Assembly (NCBI GenBank): GCA_028706395.1
Contig: JAQWBL010000005.1
Span: forward strand, 1 to 57,612
Direction of reading: 5' to 3'
DNA from: Bacilli bacterium
Lineage (GTDB): Bacteria > Bacillota_I > Bacilli_A > RF39 > UBA660
Length of the DNA: 57,612 bases
Shown here: piece by piece, positions 34,063 through 43,065 of the stretch
Layout: every line of letters starts with the position of its first letter
Position numbering within the stretch: position 1 is the first letter of the stretch
The notes under the pieces: generated by a model
Told to the model about the DNA's origin: nothing
The model's database searches: none
The model's input: only the letters and a program-made list of their open reading frames with translations
Position numbers and translations under genes: made by a program

Positions 34063-34087
34063 AAAAAAAGAAGCTTATTTAGCTTCT
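34063..34087 (-). terminator. intrinsic terminator of rny
   Basis: On the minus strand GAAGCT, five-base loop and AGCTTC followed by seven Ts, overlapping the rny stop. Confidence 0.85.
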
Positions 34088-35628
34088 TCAGTATATCTTG
34101 TTTCGCGAATAACAGTAACTTTAACAGTTCCTGGATATTGCATTTCATTTTCAATTCTCGTTTTAATATCACGAGCAATCTTATAGCTAGTTAAATCATC
34201 AACTGTTTCAGGTTTAACAATAACCCTAAGTTCACGACCAGCTTGCATTGCAAATGACTTTTCAACTCCATTAATGCTAGTAGCAATATCTTCTAAATCT
34301 TTTAATCGCTTAATGTAGTTTTCTAAAGAATCATTTCTAGCACCTGGTCTCGATGCCGATAAAGTATCAGCAATTTCAACTAATTCAGCAATTATTGTTT
34401 CAGGTTGTACATCACCATGATGTGATGCGATTGCATCTATTACAACATTTGATTCTTTATACTTCTTCGCTAGATTAATTCCTAATTCAACATGGCTACC
34501 TTCAACTTCATGATCAATAGATTTACCAATATCATGAAATAGTCCAGCCCTTTTAGCCATACTAACATTTTCACCAATTTCTGATGCCATAATACCTGCT
34601 AAACTTGCCACTTCAATAGCATGTTTTAAAGCATTTTGACCATAGCTTGTGCGGAAATGTAATTTTCCTAGTATTTCTACTAGTTCTGGATCAACTTTGG
34701 TAATACCCAGTTCAAACAAGGCTGCTTCACCATATTCACGAACTTTAATTTTCATTTCTTTACATGTCTTATCATAGACTTCTTCAATTCTTGCTGGATG
34801 GATACGTCCATCTTTTATTAAAGTCTCAATAGTGACACGAGCAATTTCTCTTCTGTAAGGGTCAAAACTAGATAGGACAAACGCTTCAGGTGTATCATCA
34901 ATAATTAAATCAACTCCAGTTACAGCTTCAAGGGTTCTAATATTTCGTCCTTCTCGTCCGATGATTCGACCTTTCATGTCATCACTAGGAAGACTAACAA
35001 CAGTTACCGTTTGTTCATTAGCAACATCACTTGCATATCTTTGCATAGTATTTACTAATAAATTTTTAGATTGTTTATCAGCAACTATCTTCGCCTCATC
35101 TTCACGATCTTTAATATAAGCAGCAATTTCTAAATTCATCATTTCTTCGACTTTTTTCATAACCAAATCACGAGCTTCATTTTTAGAAAAACTTGCTATT
35201 TTTTCTAAAAGTTCAATTTGATCATTTTTTATACTTTCAATCTCCATTTGTTCTGTTTGGATATCTTTTTGTTTCTCAATTAAATTATTTTCGCGTTCTT
35301 CCAACATTTGTTCACGTTTTTGAAAAATTTGATCGCGTCTATCAATATTGTTTTCACGAATAATAAGACGCTCCTCAGCCTCTTTCATTTCAGTTTTTTT
35401 CTCTTTTATTTCTTTTTCAAGTTCACTTTTTATTTTATATGATTCTTCTTTAGCTTCTAATAAATGATCACGCTTAATTTTAGCTGCTTCATTTTTAGCA
35501 TTTTCAAGAATCATTTCAGCTTTTTTAGAGGAAATCGTTCCTCTAATATAATTAATTAAAAACGTTGTTATAATTCCAACAAAAAGTCCAACTAGGACCA
35601 GCAAAATGGAGAAAACTATATTTTCCAT
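34075..35628 (-). CDS. rny: ribonuclease Y
   Basis: RNase Y is the membrane-tethered endonuclease that starts mRNA decay in many Gram-positive bacteria. The protein is 517 residues: an N-terminal membrane helix (about 5-25), a long Glu/Lys-rich coiled coil (to about 190), a KH domain (IIGREGRNIRTLEAVTGVDLIIDDTPE) and an HD domain with AGLFHDIGKS and ASHHGD. ATG 35628 with GGGAGGTAT is chosen; the longer frame back to 35673 would start on a different upstream ATG with no site. It follows recA, as in the B. subtilis recA-rny (ymdA) region, with a terminator between them. Confidence 0.97.
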   Translation of the reverse strand: MENIVFSILLVLVGLFVGIITTFLINYIRGTISSKKAEMILENAKNEAAKIKRDHLLEAKEESYKIKSELEKEIKEKKTEMKEAEERLIIRENNIDRRDQIFQKREQMLEERENNLIEKQKDIQTEQMEIESIKNDQIELLEKIASFSKNEARDLVMKKVEEMMNLEIAAYIKDREDEAKIVADKQSKNLLVNTMQRYASDVANEQTVTVVSLPSDDMKGRIIGREGRNIRTLEAVTGVDLIIDDTPEAFVLSSFDPYRREIARVTIETLIKDGRIHPARIEEVYDKTCKEMKIKVREYGEAALFELGITKVDPELVEILGKLHFRTSYGQNALKHAIEVASLAGIMASEIGENVSMAKRAGLFHDIGKSIDHEVEGSHVELGINLAKKYKESNVVIDAIASHHGDVQPETIIAELVEIADTLSASRPGARNDSLENYIKRLKDLEDIATSINGVEKSFAMQAGRELRVIVKPETVDDLTSYKIARDIKTRIENEMQYPGTVKVTVIRETRYTEEAK

Positions 35629-35711
35629 AATATACCTCCCCATATATCTAAACAAGTAAAACACTAATTTCACTCTACTATCATTTTAAAGAATTTTGTG
35701 ATGTAAGTCAA

Positions 35712-35747
35712 GAAAAAAACACGAATATGGGAAAATACATTCGTGTT
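35712..35747 (-). terminator. intrinsic terminator of recA
   Basis: On the minus strand AACACGAAT, a ~13-base loop and ATTCGTGTT followed by a T-run. Confidence 0.8.
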
Positions 35748-35753
35748 AATTTT

Positions 35754-36782
35754 TTATTTTTTAGTTTCACCTTTAGATACTTCTTTTTTGCCAGCAATAT
35801 TATAATGTTCTCTAACTTTTTGTTCTAATTCCTTTTTAAGTTTTGGATTTGTTTTTAACAACTCCTTGACGTTTTCTTTACCTTGACCTAACTTTTCACC
35901 ATTGTAAGCATACCATGCACCACTCTTTTCAATAATGTTAGCATCAGATGCTAAATCAACAATTTCACCATCAACAGAAACACCAGTTCCATACATTATA
36001 TCAACAGAACAAGTTTTAAATGGTGGTGCCATCTTATTTTTAACAACTTTAATATTAGTTTTATTACCAATAATATCAGTGCCTTGTTTGATTTGTTCAG
36101 CGCGTCTAATTTCCAAACGAATTGATGAGTAGAATTTTAATGCCCTACCACCAGGGGTTACTTCCGGGTTACCAAAAACGATTCCCACTTTTTCACGTAA
36201 TTGATTAATAAAAATAGCTGTTGTATTTGTTTTATTAATAACACCTGATAATTTTCTTAAAGCTTGGCTCATAAGACGAGCTTGAAGTCCCATATGAGAA
36301 TCTCCCATTTCCCCTTCTATTTCAGCTTTAGGAACAAGAGCCGCAACAGAATCTATAACAATTGTACTAATTGCACCACTGCGAACTAAAGCTTCACAAA
36401 TTTCTAGTGCTTGTTCACCATTATCCGGTTGTGATAATAATAATTCATTAATATTAACTCCTAATTTAGATGCATATTGTGGATCTAAAGAATGTTCAGC
36501 ATCAATAAAGGCAACAGTTCCACCAGCCTTTTGAGCCTCAGCGATTGCATGAAGTGCGAATGTGGTTTTACCACTTGATTCGGGTCCATATATTTCAACT
36601 ATTCTTCCCTTGGGATATCCTCCAATTCCAAGAGCAATATCTAAAGATAAGGAACCACTAGAAATAACATCTATTTCACGTTGCTCATTATCCCCTAATT
36701 TCATTACTGACCCTTTACCAAATTGTTTTTCAATATCTTTTAATACCTGATCAAGGGTTTTATCATCGGTTGTTTTTGACAT
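35754..36782 (-). CDS. recA: recombinase RecA
   Basis: RecA polymerises on single-stranded DNA for homologous recombination and triggers LexA self-cleavage. The 342-residue protein shows Walker A GPESSGKT (about 66-73), the [10 protein letters not shown] stretch, Walker [11 protein letters not shown], the L1 loop around [17 protein letters not shown], and the L2 region [22 protein letters not shown]. Length is normal; the C-terminal Lys/Glu tail is short. Located between pgsA and rny, with no cinA. An SOS box and a TTGACA-type promoter precede it, so it is likely part of a LexA-controlled SOS response. SD: AGGAGGAAAATAAAAC before ATG. Confidence 0.99.
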   Translation of the reverse strand: MSKTTDDKTLDQVLKDIEKQFGKGSVMKLGDNEQREIDVISSGSLSLDIALGIGGYPKGRIVEIYGPESSGKTTFALHAIAEAQKAGGTVAFIDAEHSLDPQYASKLGVNINELLLSQPDNGEQALEICEALVRSGAISTIVIDSVAALVPKAEIEGEMGDSHMGLQARLMSQALRKLSGVINKTNTTAIFINQLREKVGIVFGNPEVTPGGRALKFYSSIRLEIRRAEQIKQGTDIIGNKTNIKVVKNKMAPPFKTCSVDIMYGTGVSVDGEIVDLASDANIIEKSGAWYAYNGEKLGQGKENVKELLKTNPKLKKELEQKVREHYNIAGKKEVSKGETKK

Positions 36783-36811
36783 GTTTTATTTTCCTCCTAA
36801 CATATAATTTA

Positions 36812-36840
36812 ATTTTATACCATAATTACTACATTGTCAA
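36812..36840 (-). promoter_or_regulatory. promoter of recA
   Basis: TTGACA (36840..36835), 17-base spacer and TAAAAT (36817..36812), with an overlapping TATAAA at 15-base spacing as an alternative -10, on the minus strand. Confidence 0.75.
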
Positions 36841-36849
36841 TACCTAAAA

Positions 36850-36863
36850 CGAACAAATGTTTG
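36850..36863. promoter_or_regulatory. LexA (SOS) box upstream of recA
   Basis: CGAACAAATGTTTG fits the Gram-positive LexA (DinR) consensus CGAACRNRYGTTYG at every position. It lies 10 bases upstream of the recA -35 box. Confidence 0.85.
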
Positions 36864-36894
36864 TCTTTTTATTTTTTGTTTTAAATACCAAAAT

Positions 36895-36929
36895 ATAAAA
36901 AATTCTTAACCATTCGCCAAGAATTTTTC
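36895..36929 (-). terminator. intrinsic terminator after pgsA
   Basis: On the minus strand AATTCTT, interior GGCGAATGG-type loop and AAGAATT followed by a T-run. Confidence 0.7.
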
Positions 36930-36949
36930 ACATTATTTAACAATTATAT

Positions 36950-37549
36950 TTATTTGGTTTCTGCAAAAATATATTTTTTATTTGCATTATAATATTGAAC
37001 TGCTGAGATAATTGATAGTACTGTAGCAATTATCAGTAAGAAATCAGAAATTCTTAAATTCCATAACTCAAACGGTAAGTTATAAAACAATGTTAATGAA
37101 ACACCGGTCATCATACAAACTGTTTTAACCTTTCCCATCCAACTTGCTGCTACAACATTTCCATGATTACCAGCAACCATTTTAATAGAATTAACAACGG
37201 TATCACGCATAATGATTATAACCGGAATAATTGGATGAATAAATCCTGTTGCTGATAAAATAATTAAAACGGAATTTACTAATATTTTGTCAGCAATAGC
37301 ATCAATCATTTTTCCAAAATCAGTTACTAAATTATACTTTCTAGCAATATAACCATCAACAAAATCAGTTAATGATGCAACTATAAATAGAACGCCAGCA
37401 ATAATATATTTAATATCAACCACTATTGCTTCGCTAACAAACAATTTGGTCATTTCAATTCCTGCCGCTTCAAACGGTAATGTTAATATCGCAATTATAA
37501 CTAGTGTTAAAAAAATTCTGATCATTGTTAATTTATTTGGTAAATTCAT
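36950..37549 (-). CDS. pgsA: CDP-diacylglycerol-glycerol-3-phosphate 3-phosphatidyltransferase PgsA
   Basis: PgsA makes phosphatidylglycerol phosphate from CDP-diacylglycerol and glycerol 3-phosphate. The 199-residue protein has several membrane helices and the CDP-alcohol phosphotransferase motif DFVDGYIARKYNLVTDFGKMIDAIADK (about 62-88), matching the D-G-x2-A-R-x8-G-x3-D-x3-D pattern. Starts 4 bases inside the end of the rodZ-like gene (ATGA overlap) and so is translationally coupled; the order rodZ-pgsA-recA parallels B. subtilis ymfM-pgsA-(cinA)-recA. Normal length. Confidence 0.95.
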   Translation of the reverse strand: MNLPNKLTMIRIFLTLVIIAILTLPFEAAGIEMTKLFVSEAIVVDIKYIIAGVLFIVASLTDFVDGYIARKYNLVTDFGKMIDAIADKILVNSVLIILSATGFIHPIIPVIIIMRDTVVNSIKMVAGNHGNVVAASWMGKVKTVCMMTGVSLTLFYNLPFELWNLRISDFLLIIATVLSIISAVQYYNANKKYIFAETK

Positions 37550-38031
37550 AATATCCTCCTATTTATATCATTAATAATAATCGTATTATTATTAAAATCA
37601 TCTTGTTCACTTTTTAAATACATATATACTCCTACAATAACTAAAATGATTATAAGAATATAAACGACAATAGGTGTAACGTTTATTCGATTACGTCTTT
37701 CAAGTGTATAAGGAGATGAAATTTTTTTAGTTTTCTCTTTATCATTTGACTTTTTTTGTGCTTCCTTAATATCATCTAGTGATATTTTTGATGTATAATC
37801 AAATAAAAACTCATTGAATTCATCGACAATATCTTCATATTTCAATCCAAGATATTTAGAATAATCTCTAATAAAATATTTTAAATAAAAGATATCTTGA
37901 AATGCCGACATATTACCTTCTTCAATATTTTCAATTTGAATTGGTCGCATTTTTAAATCTTCAGCAGCCTCTTCAATGGAAATTCCAATGCTTAAGCGCT
38001 CTTCTCTTAATTTTTCACCAATTTCTTTCAA
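37546..38031 (-). CDS. rodZ: short RodZ-type helix-turn-helix membrane protein
   Basis: The 161-residue protein has an N-terminal HTH_25 domain (GEKLREERLSIGISIEEAAEDLKMRPIQIENIEEGN, about 5-40, then FYLKYFIRDYSKYLGL), a charged linker and one membrane helix (about 119-140), and only ~15 residues beyond it. RodZ links MreB filaments to the elongation machinery; full-length relatives have a periplasmic beta domain that is missing here. Translation appears to begin at TTG (38031) with AAGGGTGGTG upstream. It corresponds to B. subtilis YmfM. The rnpB gene ends about 30 bases upstream of the start, so the unit may continue from that transcript. Confidence 0.9.
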   Translation of the reverse strand: MKEIGEKLREERLSIGISIEEAAEDLKMRPIQIENIEEGNMSAFQDIFYLKYFIRDYSKYLGLKYEDIVDEFNEFLFDYTSKISLDDIKEAQKKSNDKEKTKKISSPYTLERRNRINVTPIVVYILIIILVIVGVYMYLKSEQDDFNNNTIIINDINRRIL

Positions 38032-38061
38032 TGTACACCACCCTTATCAAAAAAATAATAT

Positions 38062-38397
38062 TTTATAAGCCATGTTCTGTTCCTATTTCTAGGCGACAAA
38101 CATCTATCTATTGATTTCTCAATCCCATAAAGAGTTGTTATTCCCCTTTATTAGGTTCCCCTACCAAAATTTGGGTTTCTCGCTCGTGGGGTTTACCCGT
38201 TTCACTAAACTTATTTCTAAGTTTATCGTCACTGTGGCACTTTATGCAACCTTTTCCATATCAAAGACTTAGGAATTAGTCGCGCCGTTAGCAATTGCTA
38301 CCATAGGTTATTTTTTCCCTATGCACGAACACTACTACCATTTCAGGTAGTGCGAGCATGGACTTTCCTCTACATTTAATTAATGCAGCGTTTGTCA
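38062..38397 (-). ncRNA. rnpB: RNase P RNA, Bacillus class B type
   Basis: On the minus strand the segment contains GAGGAAAGTCCATGCTCGCAC near its 5' part (about 38375-38350) and GAACAGAACATGGCTTATAA at the 3' end (about 38081-38062): the two universally conserved RNase P RNA ends that form P4 and the terminal stem. The length (about 335 bases) and ACAGAACATGGCTTATAA tail match class B RNase P RNA. gpsB lies immediately upstream, as in Bacillus. A T-run follows the 3' end. Confidence 0.95.
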
Positions 38398-38402
38398 AAA
38401 TA

Positions 38403-38726
38403 CTATTCTTTACCGTAAATAATTTTTTCAAGACTCGAAAGTCTTCTTAATAAATCAGCATTGTTAATTTCTGCTACTGGTGCATCTTTAACTACATCCA
38501 GTTTCATTTTTAATGTTCTAATTTCTTGTTTTAATCTAAGATTATCTTCAAGAATTTCTTTTTTATCCGTTTCTAATTCACGAATAATAGTAATAAATTC
38601 TTCATAGTCACGAATAATTACATCTAGAAATTTATCTACTTCTTGCGGTCTAAAACCTCTAGTATCAATTTTGAATTCCTTATCAAGTATGTCTTTTACT
38701 GTTAACAATATCCTATCTTGAATCAT
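38403..38726 (-). CDS. gpsB: cell division protein GpsB (DivIVA-like)
   Basis: GpsB is a small coiled-coil adapter that positions class A PBPs at the division site. The 107-residue protein has the DivIVA/GpsB N-terminal domain (KEFKIDTRGFRPQEVDKFLDVIIRDYEEF, about 17-45) that binds membranes and PBP tails, a coiled coil and a C-terminal leucine-rich trimerisation segment ending KIIYGKE. Length is typical of GpsB rather than DivIVA. It lies directly upstream of rnpB, as in B. subtilis, and its transcript may include the RNase P RNA. A TTGACT-N16-TAAAAT promoter is upstream. Confidence 0.93.
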   Translation of the reverse strand: MIQDRILLTVKDILDKEFKIDTRGFRPQEVDKFLDVIIRDYEEFITIIRELETDKKEILEDNLRLKQEIRTLKMKLDVVKDAPVAEINNADLLRRLSSLEKIIYGKE

Positions 38727-38750
38727 TATCCCAACTCCTCTATATTATTT

Positions 38751-38778
38751 ATTTTATCACTTTTTATATTTTAGTCAA
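38751..38778 (-). promoter_or_regulatory. promoter of gpsB
   Basis: TTGACT (38778..38773), 16-base spacer and TAAAAT (38756..38751) on the minus strand, 25 bases before the gpsB ATG. It may also drive rnpB. Confidence 0.7.
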
Positions 38779-38784
38779 TTATTA

Positions 38785-39876
38785 CTATTTAACAATATAT
38801 GGATCTTCAAATGTTCCTGTTCCACCATTATATACAATGTTTTCACTTAAGTGCAACACTGGTCTAACTTTTGATTCAACGTTTAATGTTGATGGTGTTA
38901 TAATTCTTCCTGAAACTTTATAAGCACGATGAGTACTCTCAGCATGTGGCGTCATTGTCCACCAGTTAGTATTAAAATCTGCTAGATAGTTATAATTTTG
39001 ACAAGAACGACTTGTTGTTTCTTTACAATTTTGATCTAAACTAGCATTCATAAAATCACTTACTTTAATAAGACCAAGTGGTTGTGGTTCTGTTACAACG
39101 GAACATTCAACACTACCTGTTTTGTTTGTTTCCTTTTCACTTCTCTTGCCAACACATAAGGATTTATAAACAACTAATCCTTTAGCACTCTCAGAAAGAT
39201 ATTCTTCACCATTAAACATTTCCCTTAAGAAATCTTCCATTTTGCTTTTTGAATAATCATTAATTCCACTTGTTTGTTCACGAACTTCATTATATCGATT
39301 ATCCCACATATTTTTAATTTTATTTTCATATTCAGTAACTACTATATTTTTGTCTTTATCAACCTTCAATATAACCCACATTTTATTGTCAAAACTTAGA
39401 TAGTTATTAAGATGATTCCCACGGAATACGTATTCACCATTCATCGAATAAAGTCCATTGTCTTTTGTAACAATATTATTTGGTTCAATAATGTGTTTAT
39501 ATAATTCATTTGTTACATATTCATTACCACAGTTTAAATATGGAATATATAAGTAGTATCCACCATTATTTGAAACTCTTACTTCTCCATTACAAATGGT
39601 ATCACCTTTAACCATAATAGACATCATTGGAATATATTTACCATCTTCTAATGTTGTTACACCAACTGCCGTTTTAGAACCATTTATTTTTGGTAATAAA
39701 TCGGGATTATCTTTGAAATATTTTTGTGCTCCTGACTTCAATTTCTGTTCAATAACAGGAAATTCTAAATTGTGATTCTTAGTAATGATTGAAATTGTTA
39801 CTAAAGCTACTGCTACAATAACAAGGACAATTCCAACAATTGTGATTAATTTTTTATTTAATTGACTTAAATTCAT
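38785..39876 (-). CDS. membrane-anchored surface protein, function unknown
   Basis: The 363-residue protein has an N-terminal signal anchor (about 12-30) and an extracytoplasmic region with four Cys (KSLCVGKR, SVECSVV, QNCKE, RSCQN) that may form disulfides. Its C-terminal pattern (NWWTMTPHAES, KVSGRI, VRPVLHLS, GGTGTFEDPYIV) resembles the formylglycine-generating/DUF6273-type lectin-like domains seen in the prepilin-like proteins of this window. There is no pilin signal at the N-terminus. ATG 39876 is chosen, with GGAGG seven bases upstream; a TTGAAA-N17-TATAAT promoter lies upstream. The gene is divergent from the polysaccharide operon, so a joint role is possible but not shown. Confidence 0.7.
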   Translation of the reverse strand: MNLSQLNKKLITIVGIVLVIVAVALVTISIITKNHNLEFPVIEQKLKSGAQKYFKDNPDLLPKINGSKTAVGVTTLEDGKYIPMMSIMVKGDTICNGEVRVSNNGGYYLYIPYLNCGNEYVTNELYKHIIEPNNIVTKDNGLYSMNGEYVFRGNHLNNYLSFDNKMWVILKVDKDKNIVVTEYENKIKNMWDNRYNEVREQTSGINDYSKSKMEDFLREMFNGEEYLSESAKGLVVYKSLCVGKRSEKETNKTGSVECSVVTEPQPLGLIKVSDFMNASLDQNCKETTSRSCQNYNYLADFNTNWWTMTPHAESTHRAYKVSGRIITPSTLNVESKVRPVLHLSENIVYNGGTGTFEDPYIVK

Positions 39877-39908
39877 AACCAAACCTCCACTTAATTAATT
39901 ACAATGTT

Positions 39909-39937
39909 ATTATAGCAAATTAAATCTTCTTTTTCAA
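39909..39937 (-). promoter_or_regulatory. promoter of the surface protein gene
   Basis: TTGAAA (39937..39932), 17-base spacer and TATAAT (39914..39909) on the minus strand. Confidence 0.75.
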
Positions 39938-40058
39938 TGATTTTAAATGCACTAATAAATATATAGAAAAACCAAATATTTTATATAAGATAAATATTAT
40001 AACACTTTTATTTATTATTACATATCATTTATTAGCAGACAATAAATGGAGTGATTAT

Positions 40059-40835
40059 ATGAACGGGGAAAAAATATTCAAAATTTTTTTTATTGCTATC
40101 TTATTATTTTTAGGGCACACCATATTTTATAAGCCACCAGAACGAATATATAAATTAAATATACTAGAAAAAACTCAAAAATGTTATTTTATTGATGACT
40201 TTCAAAGCAAATTTAATAATCAAAATTGGAATATAATTGATCAAGGAAATAATTATAATAAAGAATTACAATATTATAAACCTGAAAATGTAACAGTTTC
40301 AAATGGTTATTTAACTATTACATCCAAACTAGAAAATTATAAAGATCATAATTATACTTCAGGTTCAATTAATACTAAAGATAAATTTGAATTTTTATAT
40401 GGAAAAATAATTATTAAAGCAAAGCCACCAAAAGGCGATGGTTTATTATCAGCAATTTGGTTATTACCTTCAGATGATTCAAACTTTCCAGAAGTAGATA
40501 TTATCGAAGTTTTAGGAGAACAAAATGATGAAGTTTGGTCTGGGATTCATTATCTTAATGAGTTTATAATTAATAGTTCATTTAAAACGACTAAAGTTAC
40601 CGATACTGATTTTTTTATTTATGAACTAGTGTGGAAAAAAGATGAAATAAGAGGTTATATAAACAATAAATTAGTTTATCAAAATAAAGAAGTTGTACCT
40701 GATAAAAAAATGTATTTAATAGTTAACTTAGCCGTTGGTGGAGTATGGCCCACAGATGTTAACAATGATATTTTTCCAAAAGACTTTTTAATAGATTATA
40801 TAATGGTTATTCCAGAAACGTGTGAGAGCAGATGA
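40059..40835 (+). CDS. membrane-anchored glycoside hydrolase family 16 protein
   Basis: The 258-residue protein has an N-terminal membrane anchor (about 8-24) and an extracytoplasmic GH16 domain. The catalytic motif EVDIIEVLG (about 147-155; the E-[IV]-D-x-x-E nucleophile and acid/base Glu) is intact, preceded by WLLPSDDSNFP, and the aromatic YGKIIIKAK and AIWLLP strands fit the beta-jelly roll. GH16 enzymes cut beta-1,3 or beta-1,3-1,4 glucans or galactans. It overlaps the following GT2 synthase gene by 4 bases (ATGA), so it probably trims or releases the polymer the synthase makes. First gene of a three-gene operon. Confidence 0.85.
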   Translation: MNGEKIFKIFFIAILLFLGHTIFYKPPERIYKLNILEKTQKCYFIDDFQSKFNNQNWNIIDQGNNYNKELQYYKPENVTVSNGYLTITSKLENYKDHNYTSGSINTKDKFEFLYGKIIIKAKPPKGDGLLSAIWLLPSDDSNFPEVDIIEVLGEQNDEVWSGIHYLNEFIINSSFKTTKVTDTDFFIYELVWKKDEIRGYINNKLVYQNKEVVPDKKMYLIVNLAVGGVWPTDVNNDIFPKDFLIDYIMVIPETCESR

Positions 40836-42172
40836 ATTTATTATTAGAATTATTTTTATTTGCTGGCATTTTCTTCCCAATTTATCACATTCTAAATGTT
40901 ATTCCAACTCTATTTAAAAAAAGAATAAATGGGTTTGGTATAGAAAGAGCTATGTCAATTATCATTCCTTGTTACAATGAAGAACAAATTATTGCTACAA
41001 CAATTGAAGGTATCCAAAGAATAAATTATCAAAACTATGAGTGTATATTTGTTAATGACGGTTCTAGCGATCATACAATGCGAAATATGAAGAGAAGATT
41101 GAAACTTAAAAAAATAAATATTAAGAACAAACATAATCTCGACTCAAAAAAAATCAAAAGCATTTATAGATCATCAAAATATCCTAAAATACTTGTTTTA
41201 GATAAAGAAAATGGTGGCAAGAGCGATGCTTTAAATGCTGGTATCAATTTTTCTAAAAATGATTATTTAATTACCTTAGATGCAGATAGTATTCTTCATG
41301 TTAATGCTCTTAAATTTGTTAACGAAGCGTTTAATGATCCTGAAGTTGTTGCAGTTAGTGGAATCATTCAAATTTTACAATCATTTAATTTTTCAAAAGA
41401 CACACAAAAAACAACTTTAAAAATAAACCCATTATTAAGATTACAAACAATAGAATATATAAAATCTTGCTTTTGCTATAAAGCATCACTTGCTAAACTA
41501 AATTCATTATTAGTAATATCAGGAGCTTTTGGTGTTTTTAGAAAAGATATTATTTTGGATGTTAACGGTTTTAATCATCTAATTGGTGAAGATTTAGATT
41601 TAACCTTGAGAATTCAATTTAAAATTGAAGGGACCACGAAAAAAATTGTTTATGTGCCTGATGCTATTTGCTATACCGAAGGTCCAGAAACATTTCGTGA
41701 TTTTTTAAAACAAAGAATTAGGTGGCAAAAATCATTTATTGAATCATTATTTACATTCAAAAATTTAATATTTAAAAATACTTTCAAAAAAACATTGCCC
41801 TTTTTTATGATTATTGATGCACTTTTTATAGGAGTTTTTAGTTCATTTATAATTATTTTATTTTACTTTTTAGTTTTTAATAATATTTTAAACGGAACTT
41901 TAATTTATGTTATCCCCTATTTTATAGTGTTTGTGAGCGTCCACCTACTTTATAATTTAGTTGGTCTATCAATTGCTAGTTATTACAATGTTAGATATTA
42001 TAAATTTGATATTGTTAGATTAATAACTACCATTATTTTGGATATAACAATCTATCGTTTTGCAATTTTGTGTACCATTATTTTAGGAACAATATTTTAT
42101 TTTACAGATAAAAAATCATGGAATAAGGTAAACCGTAGCGGACGTAATTACAATGTTTTAAAAAGGAGTTGA
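40832..42172 (+). CDS. GT2 processive polysaccharide synthase
   Basis: The 446-residue protein has one N-terminal membrane helix, a cytoplasmic family 2 glycosyltransferase domain and about four C-terminal membrane helices. Catalytic signatures are IIPCYNEEQ, FVNDGSSD, LDADS (D,D metal/UDP site), GEDLDLTLR and QRIRWQKSF (the QxxRW motif of processive beta-glycan synthases such as BcsA, HasA and IcaA/PgaC). A Lys-rich insertion (about residues 90-130) lies between the first two motifs. The sugar cannot be read off. Starts within the GH16 stop and precedes the deacetylase by four bases: the three proteins should act on one exported polymer. Confidence 0.9.
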   Translation: MNLLLELFLFAGIFFPIYHILNVIPTLFKKRINGFGIERAMSIIIPCYNEEQIIATTIEGIQRINYQNYECIFVNDGSSDHTMRNMKRRLKLKKINIKNKHNLDSKKIKSIYRSSKYPKILVLDKENGGKSDALNAGINFSKNDYLITLDADSILHVNALKFVNEAFNDPEVVAVSGIIQILQSFNFSKDTQKTTLKINPLLRLQTIEYIKSCFCYKASLAKLNSLLVISGAFGVFRKDIILDVNGFNHLIGEDLDLTLRIQFKIEGTTKKIVYVPDAICYTEGPETFRDFLKQRIRWQKSFIESLFTFKNLIFKNTFKKTLPFFMIIDALFIGVFSSFIIILFYFLVFNNILNGTLIYVIPYFIVFVSVHLLYNLVGLSIASYYNVRYYKFDIVRLITTIILDITIYRFAILCTIILGTIFYFTDKKSWNKVNRSGRNYNVLKRS

Positions 42173-42176
42173 TAAA

Positions 42177-43031
42177 ATGAATAAAGATTTAAAAAGGTTT
42201 TATGTATTTTTTATAATTGCATTAATAACATCAATAAATTTTTTCCCAAATATTTTTTTCAACATAAATAATACTATTAATTACTTTAAAGTTAAAACTG
42301 AAATTATATTAAAGAAAGAATCAAACTATGAAACAATAATTGATAATGATAAAGGTAATGTTATTATTATGTTAGATGATGGATGGAAAACACAATATGA
42401 TATAGCTTTTAAATATATGAGTAAACATAATATGATTGGTTCAATTGCTATTATTACCAATGTTGTTAATGACATTAATTACGTTAATATCGGGGATCTT
42501 CACGATTTATATAGAAATAACTGGGATCTTTTGAATCATACTGCTAATCACCTTAATTTAAAAAAAAGTAATCTAAAAGAACAAAAAGCAAATATTGAAA
42601 AAGGTGATAATTGGTTAAGTAATCATGGTTTTATAAATAATCAGAAAGTATTGGTATATCCTTATGGATATTATAATAATGACACCGTATCTATTCTTAA
42701 AAATTTAAACATCGTTAGTGGTAGATCTGTTAATGATGGATTTAATCCTCAATATATTAAAGATTTTTATGATATTAAACTTAAAAACGTTGTTTCTAAT
42801 ACCAACCCTAAAGTAGTTAATAAATGGATTGATGAAGCTGCTGAAAAAAAGCTAACTTTAATTCTTCTTTTTCATAAGCTGGAGTCTGTTACTGATTCTA
42901 CTTTAATGCAATATAATGTTAAAGATTTTTATAATATTATTGATTATCTAAATCAAGTGAGAAATAAAGTAAATATTATTACTTATAGTGATTGGATAAG
43001 TGCTTCTTTATTTTTTAATTATTCTAAATAA
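42177..43031 (+). CDS. membrane-anchored NodB-type polysaccharide deacetylase
   Basis: The 284-residue protein has an N-terminal membrane anchor (about 8-28) and a NodB domain with all key motifs: IMLDDGW (about 64-70; catalytic Asp and metal Asp), LNHTANH (metal-binding His-x3-His), VYPYG, and LLFHKL near the end (catalytic His). It should deacetylate an N-acetylated or O-acetylated polymer outside the membrane. Together with the upstream GH16 and GT2 genes this parallels PgaB/PgaC or IcaB/IcaA, except that the glycosidase is a GH16 rather than a PgaB-type hydrolase. Last gene of the operon; a bidirectional terminator follows. Confidence 0.88.
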   Translation: MNKDLKRFYVFFIIALITSINFFPNIFFNINNTINYFKVKTEIILKKESNYETIIDNDKGNVIIMLDDGWKTQYDIAFKYMSKHNMIGSIAIITNVVNDINYVNIGDLHDLYRNNWDLLNHTANHLNLKKSNLKEQKANIEKGDNWLSNHGFINNQKVLVYPYGYYNNDTVSILKNLNIVSGRSVNDGFNPQYIKDFYDIKLKNVVSNTNPKVVNKWIDEAAEKKLTLILLFHKLESVTDSTLMQYNVKDFYNIIDYLNQVRNKVNIITYSDWISASLFFNYSK

Positions 43032-43032
43032 A

Positions 43033-43065
43033 AACTACTTATTTTTCATATAAAAATAAGTAGTT
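43033..43065. terminator. bidirectional terminator after the exopolysaccharide operon
   Basis: AACTACTTATTTTT, five-base loop and AAAAATAAGTAGTT, a 14-pair stem, with T-rich runs on both outer sides. It ends the plus-strand operon and would also end a short minus-strand transcript (see 43035..43133). Confidence 0.85.
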
